Positions 1 to 5,777 of a stretch of 8,345 bases of DNA are shown in pieces. Origin of the DNA: an uncultured Lachnospiraceae bacterium (lineage in GTDB: Bacteria > Bacillota > Clostridia > Lachnospirales > Lachnospiraceae); NCBI GenBank assembly GCA_910579495.1, contig CAJTVD010000112.1:1-8345 (forward strand), written 5' to 3'. Made by a program: the position numbers and the translations under genes. The notes below the pieces were generated by a model that saw only the letters and a program-made list of their open reading frames with translations, did no database searches and had not been told where the DNA came from. The stretch's first letter is position 1; each line of letters begins with the position of its first letter.

Positions 1-1
1 T

Positions 2-25
2 TCCCATAAAATGGGAGGTTTTTTT
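2..25 (+). terminator. Intrinsic terminator of an upstream plus-strand gene
   Basis: TCCCAT (2-7) and ATGGGA (11-16) form a perfect 6-bp stem with an AAA loop. GG and seven T residues (19-25) follow. The left arm may be longer, because the window starts at its base. It faces the plus strand, so it should end transcription from a gene lying before the window and isolate the beta-lactamase promoter downstream. Confidence 0.75.
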
Positions 26-191
26 GTGAGAAATTTTTTAAGCGTCAGAGCTGATCATGTTCATCACCTCGTTTGGATCAAAAATGTTTTTTTATAAGGC
101 TTACGCCATTTGATTATGATAACAGAATACAATGAAAATTTCCATGGCTATTTGGGTGGTTTTGGTCTCCGGGAATTTTCTATGGATTTGC

Positions 192-220
192 TTGACTTAT
201 AAAACTTACAGGCGTAATAT
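192..220 (+). promoter_or_regulatory. Sigma-A-type promoter of the beta-lactamase operon
   Basis: TTGACT (192-197) is separated by 17 bases from TAATAT (215-220). This is close to the TTGACA-17-TATAAT consensus and lies about 77 bp before the beta-lactamase start. Transcription would begin near 227, giving a leader of roughly 70 nt. The rest of 26-296 shows no gene; it is AT-rich and holds only this promoter, an overlapping dyad and a related half-copy at 92-104. Confidence 0.6.
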
Positions 221-222
221 TT
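201..222. promoter_or_regulatory. Dyad over the beta-lactamase promoter, possible repressor operator
   Basis: AAA (201-203), TTAC (206-209), GTAA (214-217) and TTT (220-222) form an interrupted dyad, AAA-2-TTAC-4-GTAA-2-TTT. It fills the spacer and covers the -10 element, where a repressor would block RNA polymerase. The TTAC/GTAA half-sites recall the TTACATATGTAA-like core bound by BlaI/MecI repressors of Gram-positive beta-lactamase genes (established knowledge). The central four bases differ and no blaI or blaR lies in the window, so assignment to BlaI is inference. Confidence 0.35.
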
Positions 223-296
223 TAGATAGTAAAAGAGGGCATAAGATTTTAAAATAGAGATGTTTAGGCATAATAGTTATTAAGGGGAGAAAGGCT

Positions 297-1289
297 ATGG
301 TGAAAAAGAAAAAGGCAGGTAATACTGCACGGACGGTATTGGCGGGCATGATGTGTCTGCTTTTTTCAGCAGGGTGTTCTGCTGCCAAAGAAGAAGGGAA
401 GCAGGTAATTTTGCCGGAAGCGGTAAATGAAAGGGTAGAGGAGGCTGAAGGGGAGGAGAAGGCACCAGTACAGGCGGCCCCTGAAGTGGTCCCAAAGGAG
501 CCGGAAATCCTGGAAGTGGACTGGGGGGAATATTTTGGCGGCTGCCAGGGAGCTGCGGTTGTGTATGATGCCGCCAGAAGAAGGTATACGGTTTATCACC
601 GTGAGATGGCACAGGAAAGGAGATCCCCATGTTCTACTTTTAAGGTCATATCATCACTGATTGCCCTGGAAATGGGAGTGGTGGATCCGGAAAATTCGCT
701 CCGGCAGTGGAGCCGGGAGAATTTCTGGAATGAAAAGTGGAACCAGGATATTGACTTTCGGGAGGCATTCCGGGAATCCTGCGTGTGGTATTTCCGGCAG
801 GTGATAGATGAAATCGGGCAGGAGAGGATGCAGGAAGAGTTAGGGAGGCTCTGCTATGGCAATTGTGATATTTCTGATTGGGAGGGGCGGCTGAATACCA
901 ACAATAACAACAGGGCATTAACAGGATTCTGGATTGAATCATCACTGAAAATTTCTCCCTGGGAGCAGACGGAGGTGATGGAAAGGATCTTTGGGACAGA
1001 TTCTGTTTATTCCCAAGAGGCGTTGGCGGAATTAAAGCAGGTTATGCTGGTGGCAGAAGAAAACCATACAGATATTCCTATATATGGAAAGACCGGGATG
1101 GGGAAGGAGCAGGGAACCGTGGTGGACGCCTGGTTTGCCGGATTTGCACAAAAGGCGGAAGGGAATATTTATTTTTGTGTATATCTGGGAAGGACGGAGG
1201 ATAAGGAGGTATCCAGCGCTGTGGCAAAGGATATTGCAATCCGGATTGTATCGGGCTATGATTTTTCGGTGGAATGGGGGAGTATGTGA
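297..1289 (+). CDS. Class D beta-lactamase, secreted lipoprotein
   Basis: This is a 330-residue serine beta-lactamase of class D (OXA-like), predicted to be lipid-anchored on the outer face of the membrane and to hydrolyse penicillin-type drugs by an acyl-enzyme route. The N-terminus has a lysine-rich stretch (3-6), a hydrophobic segment and a lipobox ending SAGC with Cys27 as the lipidated residue. An acidic, proline-containing linker follows to about residue 70. All class D motifs are visible: S113-T-F-K116 (nucleophile and the lysine normally carbamylated), S161-C-V163, Y187-G-N189, F-W212 (equivalent to the OXA-10 Trp154 that supports the carbamate) and K265-T-G267. The block WNEKWNQD (144-151) is also typical. 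The start at 297 is preceded by a purine-rich AAGGGGAG site. The gene is first in an operon and overlaps the next one. Clostridioides difficile has a related lipoprotein class D enzyme. A BlaR-type sensor is less likely, because only one N-terminal membrane segment and a lipobox are present. Its resistance spectrum cannot be read from sequence. Confidence 0.9.
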   Translation: MVKKKKAGNTARTVLAGMMCLLFSAGCSAAKEEGKQVILPEAVNERVEEAEGEEKAPVQAAPEVVPKEPEILEVDWGEYFGGCQGAAVVYDAARRRYTVYHREMAQERRSPCSTFKVISSLIALEMGVVDPENSLRQWSRENFWNEKWNQDIDFREAFRESCVWYFRQVIDEIGQERMQEELGRLCYGNCDISDWEGRLNTNNNNRALTGFWIESSLKISPWEQTEVMERIFGTDSVYSQEALAELKQVMLVAEENHTDIPIYGKTGMGKEQGTVVDAWFAGFAQKAEGNIYFCVYLGRTEDKEVSSAVAKDIAIRIVSGYDFSVEWGSM

Positions 1290-2128
1290 AAAAAAGAGGG
1301 AAATTATTTGGGGCGTTGTTGCTGGCGGCAGTCCTTTTGGCCGCAGGTTATTCCCGGTACATGGAACCTGAAATGCTGACTGTGAAAGAAATCACAGTAG
1401 AAACAGACAGGGATATTGAAAACTGCAAGGTTATATTTTTTACGGATACCCATTTTGGGAAATTATATGATGAAAGCCATGGGGAGAAGATAGCAGAGCT
1501 CATTAACCAACGGAATGCGGACATTGTAGTGTTTGGGGGGGATCTGCTGGATAATTATGGGCGGGACAGGGATTTGCTGGATATGGCATATTTGCAAAAG
1601 GTACTGGGCGGAATAAAGGCTAAGGAAGGGAAGTTTGCCGTATTTGGGAACCATGACTATGGAGGCGGGGCTTTCCGTATTTATGAAGAGTTTATGGAGA
1701 AATGCGGCTTTTTGGTATTGGTCAATGAACAAAGGACCCTGGAAAAATATCAGATTGATATTATAGGGGTTGACGATTATCTCCTGGGGCAGGCAGATTA
1801 TGGTTTGTGCCGGATGCAAAGCGACAGGTTCCATCTTATCATATCCCATGAACCGGTTGTATGCAAATTTGTGGAGGGCTTGGGGGATAACCTGGCGCTG
1901 GCAGGGCATACCCATGGGGGGCAGGTATCCGTCCCTTTCCTTACGGACAAACTGCTTCCTCCCGGCTCAGGCCAATATGTAAAAGGATACTATACATCCG
2001 GTGAGGATGGCCTGGGGGATTCGGTCCAAATGTATGTGAGCAGCGGTATTGGGATGGCCAAGTATCCCTTCCGGTTTTTTAATGTCCCGGAAATTATTGA
2101 GATAACTATTGTGAAAAAGGATGGGTGA
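1274..2128 (+). CDS. Membrane-anchored metallophosphoesterase, YkuE/LpxG-like
   Basis: This 284-residue calcineurin-like phosphoesterase is tethered by an N-terminal transmembrane segment (about 11-26), with the catalytic domain predicted outside the membrane. The two-metal site is complete: D58-T-H60, G89-D90, G125-N-H-D128, S191-H192 and G211-H-T-H-G-G216. GHTHGGQ is the signature of the YkuE/YaeI subfamily. Known members are a Bacillus cell-wall-associated phosphoesterase and, in chlamydiae, the UDP-diacylglucosamine hydrolase LpxG; the substrate here is unknown. The gene overlaps the beta-lactamase, so the two are probably translationally coupled. The ATG at 1274 gives a 16-base overlap, with only a weak GGTGGA directly before it. 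An in-frame GTG at 1286 makes a GTGA overlap with the upstream stop and has GGGGGAG 3 bases away, which is close. Either start keeps the anchor. The strong terminator at 2199-2240 ends the unit. Confidence 0.85.
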   Translation: MGEYVKKRGKLFGALLLAAVLLAAGYSRYMEPEMLTVKEITVETDRDIENCKVIFFTDTHFGKLYDESHGEKIAELINQRNADIVVFGGDLLDNYGRDRDLLDMAYLQKVLGGIKAKEGKFAVFGNHDYGGGAFRIYEEFMEKCGFLVLVNEQRTLEKYQIDIIGVDDYLLGQADYGLCRMQSDRFHLIISHEPVVCKFVEGLGDNLALAGHTHGGQVSVPFLTDKLLPPGSGQYVKGYYTSGEDGLGDSVQMYVSSGIGMAKYPFRFFNVPEIIEITIVKKDG

Positions 2129-2198
2129 TTGCCCTTGTAAATGGGTTTCCGGAAAGGGTTGTTTCCCCCTGCCTATAGGAGAGCGGTGGAAAAGATTT

Positions 2199-2240
2199 GC
2201 CCGGGCAGTGCAAATGATATTGCCTGCCCGGGCGCTTTTT
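2199..2240 (+). terminator. Strong intrinsic terminator, probably bidirectional
   Basis: GCCCGGGCAG (2199-2208) pairs perfectly with CTGCCCGGGC (2224-2233). GCAA (2210-2213) with TTGC (2220-2223) extends the stem past a bulged T, leaving a 6-base loop. GC and five T residues (2236-2240) follow on the plus strand, where it ends the beta-lactamase/phosphoesterase operon. On the minus strand the same stem is followed by AAATCTTTT, a weaker tract. It begins only 15 bp after the chemoreceptor stop, so it may terminate that convergent gene too. Confidence 0.85.
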
Positions 2241-2255
2241 CAGTTATTACAGTTC

Positions 2256-3950
2256 TTAAATTTGAAATTGATCCATCAGATTTACCATGGTTTCAACCTG
2301 GGCTTTCTGTTCCTGGCTTACTGCCGCAGTTTCCTCTGAGGTTGCGGAGTTGTTGTCCACCATGGAAGAAACCTGCATGATACTGTCATTTATTACCTGC
2401 ATATGGGAAGCATCCTGTTCCAGTACCTGGGCAATGTGTTCAATCATTTCAGTGGCAGCTTTTGCCTCCTCCATAACTTCTTTCATGTTTGAGGCTGTTT
2501 CATCTGCGATGATAATGCCTTTCCCCATTGCATCCACCGTCATATCAATCAGTTCTGTGGTCTTTCCCGCAGCTTTTGCGGACTCGTCCGCCAGATTCTT
2601 CACCTGGTCAGCAACAACAGCAAAGCCCCTTCCGGCTTCCCCGGCGCGGGCAGCTTCAATAGCGGCATTTAAGGACAGGAGATTTGTCTGGGAAGCAATG
2701 TCTTCTATGGTCCCGATAATGGTGCCAATCTGCTCGGAGCATTCGCTGATTTTGGCAATGGCTTCTTTTAATTCCTGCATTTTTTCATTGCCCTTTTCCA
2801 GGGTGTGCCCGGCTTTGGAGGCAATCTGTGCGGATTTTTCCGCCTCTTTGGTATTGTCTGACATGCTCTTTGTCATGCCTTCAAAGATGGACATAAGCTC
2901 GCTTACCTGGGTTGCCTGGGTGGTACAGCTTGAGGCAAGGTCCGTAGCGGCACAGGCAAGCTGTTCGGCCCCGCTGTCGATCTGGCCGGAAACGTTGCGG
3001 ATGGTATGCAGGGTTTCCCGCATTTTTTCCCCGATTTTCAGGAAGGATTCTTTGATTTCCACAAATTCGCCCACATACTCCTGGCGGATTTTGATAACAT
3101 AATTGCCGTCGCCCATTTCCTCCAGGACTTCTGTGATCTCTTTTATCATGCCCATCAGGTTTTTCTTCATAAAGGAGATGGCGGCAACCATGTTCCCCAC
3201 CTCGCTGTCATCCTCCTTAAGGGCTAAGTCAGTATGGAAATCCCCGCCGGCAAGGACTGTCATCTGTTCGGAAACCTTTACAATAGGCTGCAGCAGTTCC
3301 CTGTTGGCAAAGGATATGGTTTTAACTAACTGATAGACCACATAGACAAAAGAAGTGGCGAACAGGATCTCAAAAATAATCTGAATAAATTTAAAAAAGG
3401 ACTGGTTTTCATCTTTTCTCTGGATGATGCTGGCAATGGTTTCGTCTGTCAGCTGGTTAATCTGGTTTACTGTATTTTCGTATTCAATGCTGAAAACATT
3501 GGACTGGGCGGCTGCTAAGTCCCCCCTTTTGCCGCTGGCGAAAGCTTCCTCCTCCAGCGGGACAAGATTTTCGGACATGGAGGCAATTTTATTCAAATCT
3601 GCCCATTCCTGGTCTGTGATGCCGCACTTTTTCAGGGTTTCAATGGCGTGGTCACGGTTCTTGTCTGTGTTTAGCTCTTTCATGTAGGCGTTGTAGTAGT
3701 CCTCGTTTCCGGTTACGGCAAAGGACTGGACATTAAAGGTTAGCGTTTTTGAGCCAATCCGGTACTGGTTCAGCGCCATAGTGGTGTTTAACTGTGTTTC
3801 ATGTGTCCTGGTTACATTGATATTAATAGCGATAAATCCAATCAGAAGGGCTGCGCCTGTTCCCACTGCGATAAACGCCTGCTGTACCAGCTTCCGAAGC
3901 TGTGCCGACTGACTGTTTTTTCCTGCTGCCCCGCTTTCTCTTTTTCCCAT
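2256..3950 (-). CDS. Methyl-accepting chemotaxis protein
   Basis: This 564-residue transmembrane chemoreceptor would sense a ligand outside the cell and control the CheA-CheW kinase complex inside. Visible in order: a basic cytoplasmic start; TM1 at about 24-44; an extracellular, mostly helical domain at about 45-185, likely of the four-helix-bundle type; TM2 at about 186-208; a HAMP domain at about 211-265 with the typical LLQPI near residue 220; a second HAMP-like or connector segment at about 266-320 (EEMGDGNY at 277-284 resembles the HAMP GD motif); and a long coiled-coil signalling domain to the end. The kinase-control tip spans about 415-457, with the conserved cores SQTNLLSLNAAIEAARAGEA and GRGFAVVAD. 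Glu/Gln-rich methylation helices flank it. There is no C-terminal CheR-tether pentapeptide. No other chemotaxis gene is in the window, so it is an orphan receptor. The ligand cannot be inferred. The start follows a minus-strand AAGGCGG site about 10 bases upstream. The mRNA probably has a long structured leader. Confidence 0.93.
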   Translation of the reverse strand: MGKRESGAAGKNSQSAQLRKLVQQAFIAVGTGAALLIGFIAININVTRTHETQLNTTMALNQYRIGSKTLTFNVQSFAVTGNEDYYNAYMKELNTDKNRDHAIETLKKCGITDQEWADLNKIASMSENLVPLEEEAFASGKRGDLAAAQSNVFSIEYENTVNQINQLTDETIASIIQRKDENQSFFKFIQIIFEILFATSFVYVVYQLVKTISFANRELLQPIVKVSEQMTVLAGGDFHTDLALKEDDSEVGNMVAAISFMKKNLMGMIKEITEVLEEMGDGNYVIKIRQEYVGEFVEIKESFLKIGEKMRETLHTIRNVSGQIDSGAEQLACAATDLASSCTTQATQVSELMSIFEGMTKSMSDNTKEAEKSAQIASKAGHTLEKGNEKMQELKEAIAKISECSEQIGTIIGTIEDIASQTNLLSLNAAIEAARAGEAGRGFAVVADQVKNLADESAKAAGKTTELIDMTVDAMGKGIIIADETASNMKEVMEEAKAATEMIEHIAQVLEQDASHMQVINDSIMQVSSMVDNNSATSEETAAVSQEQKAQVETMVNLMDQFQI

Positions 3951-3980
3951 CGTAATAAATCCGCCTTTCTTTTATTTTAT

Positions 3981-4010
3981 CTGCAGGAAATGCCGCAGCA
4001 TTTCCTGCAG
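3981..4010. repeat. Perfect 13-bp inverted repeat before the chemoreceptor RBS
   Basis: CTGCAGGAAATGC (3981-3993) and GCATTTCCTGCAG (3998-4010) are exact reverse complements around a 4-base loop. On the chemoreceptor strand the hairpin ends 30 bases before the start codon, just upstream of the ribosome binding site. It is followed by an A-rich tract, not a U tract, so it is not a terminator in that direction. It could protect or expose the ribosome binding site, bind a dimeric regulator, or be one end of a dispersed palindromic repeat. Confidence 0.7.
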
Positions 4011-4050
4011 GTGCGTTACAGAATCTGGAAAGAGAGTGCGCCCTGGCCTG

Positions 4051-4066
4051 CCGCCGCAGATGGCGG
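4051..4066 (-). other. Short GC-rich hairpin in the chemoreceptor leader
   Basis: CCGCC (4051-4055) and GGCGG (4062-4066) pair around a 6-base loop. It lies between the internal terminator (4094-4119) and the 13-bp inverted repeat, on the predicted chemoreceptor leader. No U tract follows. It is one of several stems that make this spacer unusually structured. Confidence 0.45.
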
Positions 4067-4093
4067 TAGAAGTCCATGGATAATGTATTTAAC

Positions 4094-4119
4094 AAAAATC
4101 CCCACCACGAATGGTAGGG
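4094..4119 (-). terminator. Terminator-like hairpin inside the chemoreceptor leader
   Basis: On the minus strand CCCUACCA and UGGUGGGG form an 8-bp stem with one U-G pair, closed by a UUCG tetraloop. AUUUUUGUU follows. This is a standard intrinsic terminator layout. It lies about 155-180 nt after the predicted transcription start and about 145 nt before the chemoreceptor start codon. It would therefore act as an attenuator, or as the 3' end of a short RNA. No competing antiterminator stem could be assigned with confidence. Confidence 0.6.
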
Positions 4120-4222
4120 ACAAAAAGCTCATACGGTATCGTCTGTGATCTGTAGGCCGACATAGTAAAAGTTGTACCCCGCCTTATCAAAAAGCGGTAA
4201 AGATATCATAAATAATTCAATT

Positions 4223-4249
4223 CCTGCCTGGGGAGCATTCCCCTGCAGG
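4223..4249 (-). other. Two-part hairpin near the 5' end of the chemoreceptor leader
   Basis: CCTGC (4223-4227) pairs with GCAGG (4245-4249), and GGGGA (4230-4234) with TCCCC (4239-4243), around a GCAT loop and a small internal loop. On the minus strand it falls about 25-50 nt after the predicted start site. On the plus strand it is followed by CGTTTTCT and so looks weakly like a terminator, but no plus-strand gene precedes it. Assignment to the minus-strand leader is preferred. Confidence 0.45.
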
Positions 4250-4279
4250 CGTTTTCTCCAACACAGTTTCCGTATTTTT

Positions 4280-4308
4280 ATTATACGTAGAAAGCGGAAA
4301 AAAAGCAA
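4280..4308 (-). promoter_or_regulatory. Sigma-A-type promoter of the chemoreceptor gene
   Basis: On the minus strand TTGCTT (4308-4303) is separated by 17 bases from a perfect TATAAT (4285-4280). Transcription would start near 4273, giving the chemoreceptor a leader of about 320 nt. No convincing sigma-28 (TAAA-15-CCGATA type) promoter was found in the spacer, so this receptor may be expressed outside the flagellar programme. Confidence 0.6.
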
Positions 4309-4332
4309 TACTATATTAGAATAATATAATAG

Positions 4333-4360
4333 TTGAAAAGTACTTGTTTTGTGCTAGACT
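4333..4360 (+). promoter_or_regulatory. Promoter of the MATE transporter gene
   Basis: TTGAAA (4333-4338) and TAGACT (4355-4360) are 16 bases apart, with a TG pair at 4352-4353 giving an extended -10. Transcription would begin near 4367, about 50 bases before the start codon. It is divergent from the chemoreceptor promoter; the two -35 elements are about 24 bp apart, so one bound regulator could influence both. Confidence 0.45.
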
Positions 4361-4374
4361 TATAAACAGGAAGG

Positions 4375-4391
4375 CCGCCGGGCAGCGGCGG
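4375..4391 (+). other. GC-rich hairpin at the 5' end of the MATE mRNA
   Basis: CCGCCG (4375-4380) and CGGCGG (4386-4391) pair perfectly around GGCAG. It lies just after the predicted transcription start and about 20 bases before the GGAG ribosome binding site. A stable 5' stem of this kind may protect the mRNA. It has no U tract and is not a terminator. Confidence 0.4.
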
Positions 4392-4419
4392 GGAAAATAC
4401 CAAGGAGAAGGAGAAGGGT

Positions 4420-5769
4420 ATGGCGGCAAGCATCAAAACAATGACAGAGGGAAAGCCGGGGAGGCTGATTTTTACTTTTGCGCTGCCCCTGATGCTGGGA
4501 AATGTATTTCAGCAGTTGTATACAGTGGTGGACACTATGGTGGTGGGGAAGTACCTGGGGGTGAACGCCCTTGCTGCCCTTGGTGCGGCAGACTGGCTCA
4601 ACTGGATGATGCTGGGCATTGTGCAGGGCTTTACCCAGGGCTTCGGGATACTTATGGCACAGGAGTTTGGGGCTGGTAATTATCCCCGGCTGCGGGGCGT
4701 TATTGGAAACTCTGCGGCGCTTTCCGCCGCTTTTTCCCTGTTTTTGCTTACCTTGGGGCAACTACTGGCACATCCGGTGCTTTTGCTTTTGCAGACGCCG
4801 GGGGCTATTATGCCCGGTGCCCTGCTTTATCTGAGGATCATGTTCCTGGGGCTTCCGGTGGTGATGGCTTATAACCTTCTCGCCTGTATCCTGCGTTCCC
4901 TGGGAGATGGAAAAACGCCCCTGCAGGCCATGGTGGTGGCATCCCTTACCAATATTGTGCTGGACCTGCTTTTTGTGATGGGGTTCCATTGGGGGATTGC
5001 AGGGGCGGCAATGGCTACCCTGGCGGCCCAGGTGGTATCCGGCATTTTTTGCCTTTACCATATCAGCAAGGTGGAGATATTGGGGCTAAAAAAGGAGGAT
5101 TTCCGGGTAAGGGGGCAAATGTTCCTGCGGCTGTTGGGGCTGGGGTCGCCTATGGCTTTCCAGAACTGTATGATTGCTGTGGGAGGCATGATCGTCCAGT
5201 TTGTGATCAATGGCTTTGGGGTAATCTTCATTGCAGGCTTTACCGCTACCAACAAGCTGTACGGTATTTTGGAGATTGCCGCCACCTCCTATGGCTATGC
5301 CATGATTACCTATGTGGGGCAGAACCTGGGGGCAGGAAAATATCAGCGGATCCGGGAGGGGATGCGCAGGGCGGTAGTGATTGCCATTGCCACCTCTCTG
5401 GCGATCAGCGGGGTGATGCTGCTGTTTGGGAAGGTAATCCTTAGCTGGTTTATTTCCGGCACGCCCCAGGAAGAGGCACAGACTTTGCAGATTGCCTATT
5501 TCTATCTGGCGGTTATGAGTGTTTTCCTTTGGGTGCTCTACATACTCCATGTGGTGCGCTCTGCCATCCAGGGCATGGGAAACACCCTGCTTCCCATGGT
5601 ATCGGGCATTGCAGAGTTCCTTATGCGGACAACCACTGCGCTGCTGCTCCCTTTGTGGGTGGGCGAAAACGGTATTTTCTTTGCAGAGATTGCCGCCTGG
5701 GCAGGGGCAGATGTTGTGCTTGTGATGAGCTATTTTGCAGTCGCAGGAAAATACCTGAAAGAGAGATAA
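4420..5769 (+). CDS. MATE-family multidrug/cation efflux transporter
   Basis: This 449-residue integral membrane protein has about 12 predicted helices. MATE transporters export drugs or cationic metabolites in exchange for Na+ or H+. The first helix region carries the family pattern around LGNVFQQLYTVVDTMVVGKY (26-45), followed by GVNALAALGA (47-56). LRSLGDGKTPLQA (158-170) and LDLLFV..GFHWGIAGAAMAT (181-200) are typical of NorM/MepA-like members. The two six-helix halves show the expected internal similarity: QEFGAGNYPRLRG (81-93) matches QNLGAGKYQRIREG (301-314). The length is usual for the family and the protein looks intact. The ATG at 4420 has GGAG (4410-4413) 6 bases upstream and an extra AAGGAG further up. 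The gene stands alone, divergent from the chemoreceptor and convergent with the AraC regulator 8 bp away. Substrate unknown; the subfamily cannot be fixed by eye. Confidence 0.92.
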   Translation: MAASIKTMTEGKPGRLIFTFALPLMLGNVFQQLYTVVDTMVVGKYLGVNALAALGAADWLNWMMLGIVQGFTQGFGILMAQEFGAGNYPRLRGVIGNSAALSAAFSLFLLTLGQLLAHPVLLLLQTPGAIMPGALLYLRIMFLGLPVVMAYNLLACILRSLGDGKTPLQAMVVASLTNIVLDLLFVMGFHWGIAGAAMATLAAQVVSGIFCLYHISKVEILGLKKEDFRVRGQMFLRLLGLGSPMAFQNCMIAVGGMIVQFVINGFGVIFIAGFTATNKLYGILEIAATSYGYAMITYVGQNLGAGKYQRIREGMRRAVVIAIATSLAISGVMLLFGKVILSWFISGTPQEEAQTLQIAYFYLAVMSVFLWVLYILHVVRSAIQGMGNTLLPMVSGIAEFLMRTTTALLLPLWVGENGIFFAEIAAWAGADVVLVMSYFAVAGKYLKER

Positions 5770-5777
5770 AGGGGCTT

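Noticed and set aside
893..912. AAC/AAT microrepeat encoding an Asn run in the beta-lactamase
   Set aside because: It sits in a loop between the YGN and FW motifs where class D enzymes vary; the frame is intact and nothing suggests slippage.
2287..3102. 271-codon plus-strand open frame opposite the chemoreceptor
   Set aside because: It is the antisense shadow of the conserved signalling domain; its Ser/Ala-rich product has no recognisable fold or start signal.
3823..4095. 90-codon minus-strand frame (MLNTLSMDFYRHL...) crossing the 13-bp palindrome and the chemoreceptor start
   Set aside because: It overlaps the first 42 codons of a clear chemoreceptor gene in another frame, has no ribosome binding site, and its sequence is explained by leader hairpins and the shadow of the real gene.
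4156..4170. GCCGACATAG as a sigma-28 -10 element
   Set aside because: No TAAA-like -35 lies 14-16 bases upstream, and the orientation is away from the chemoreceptor.
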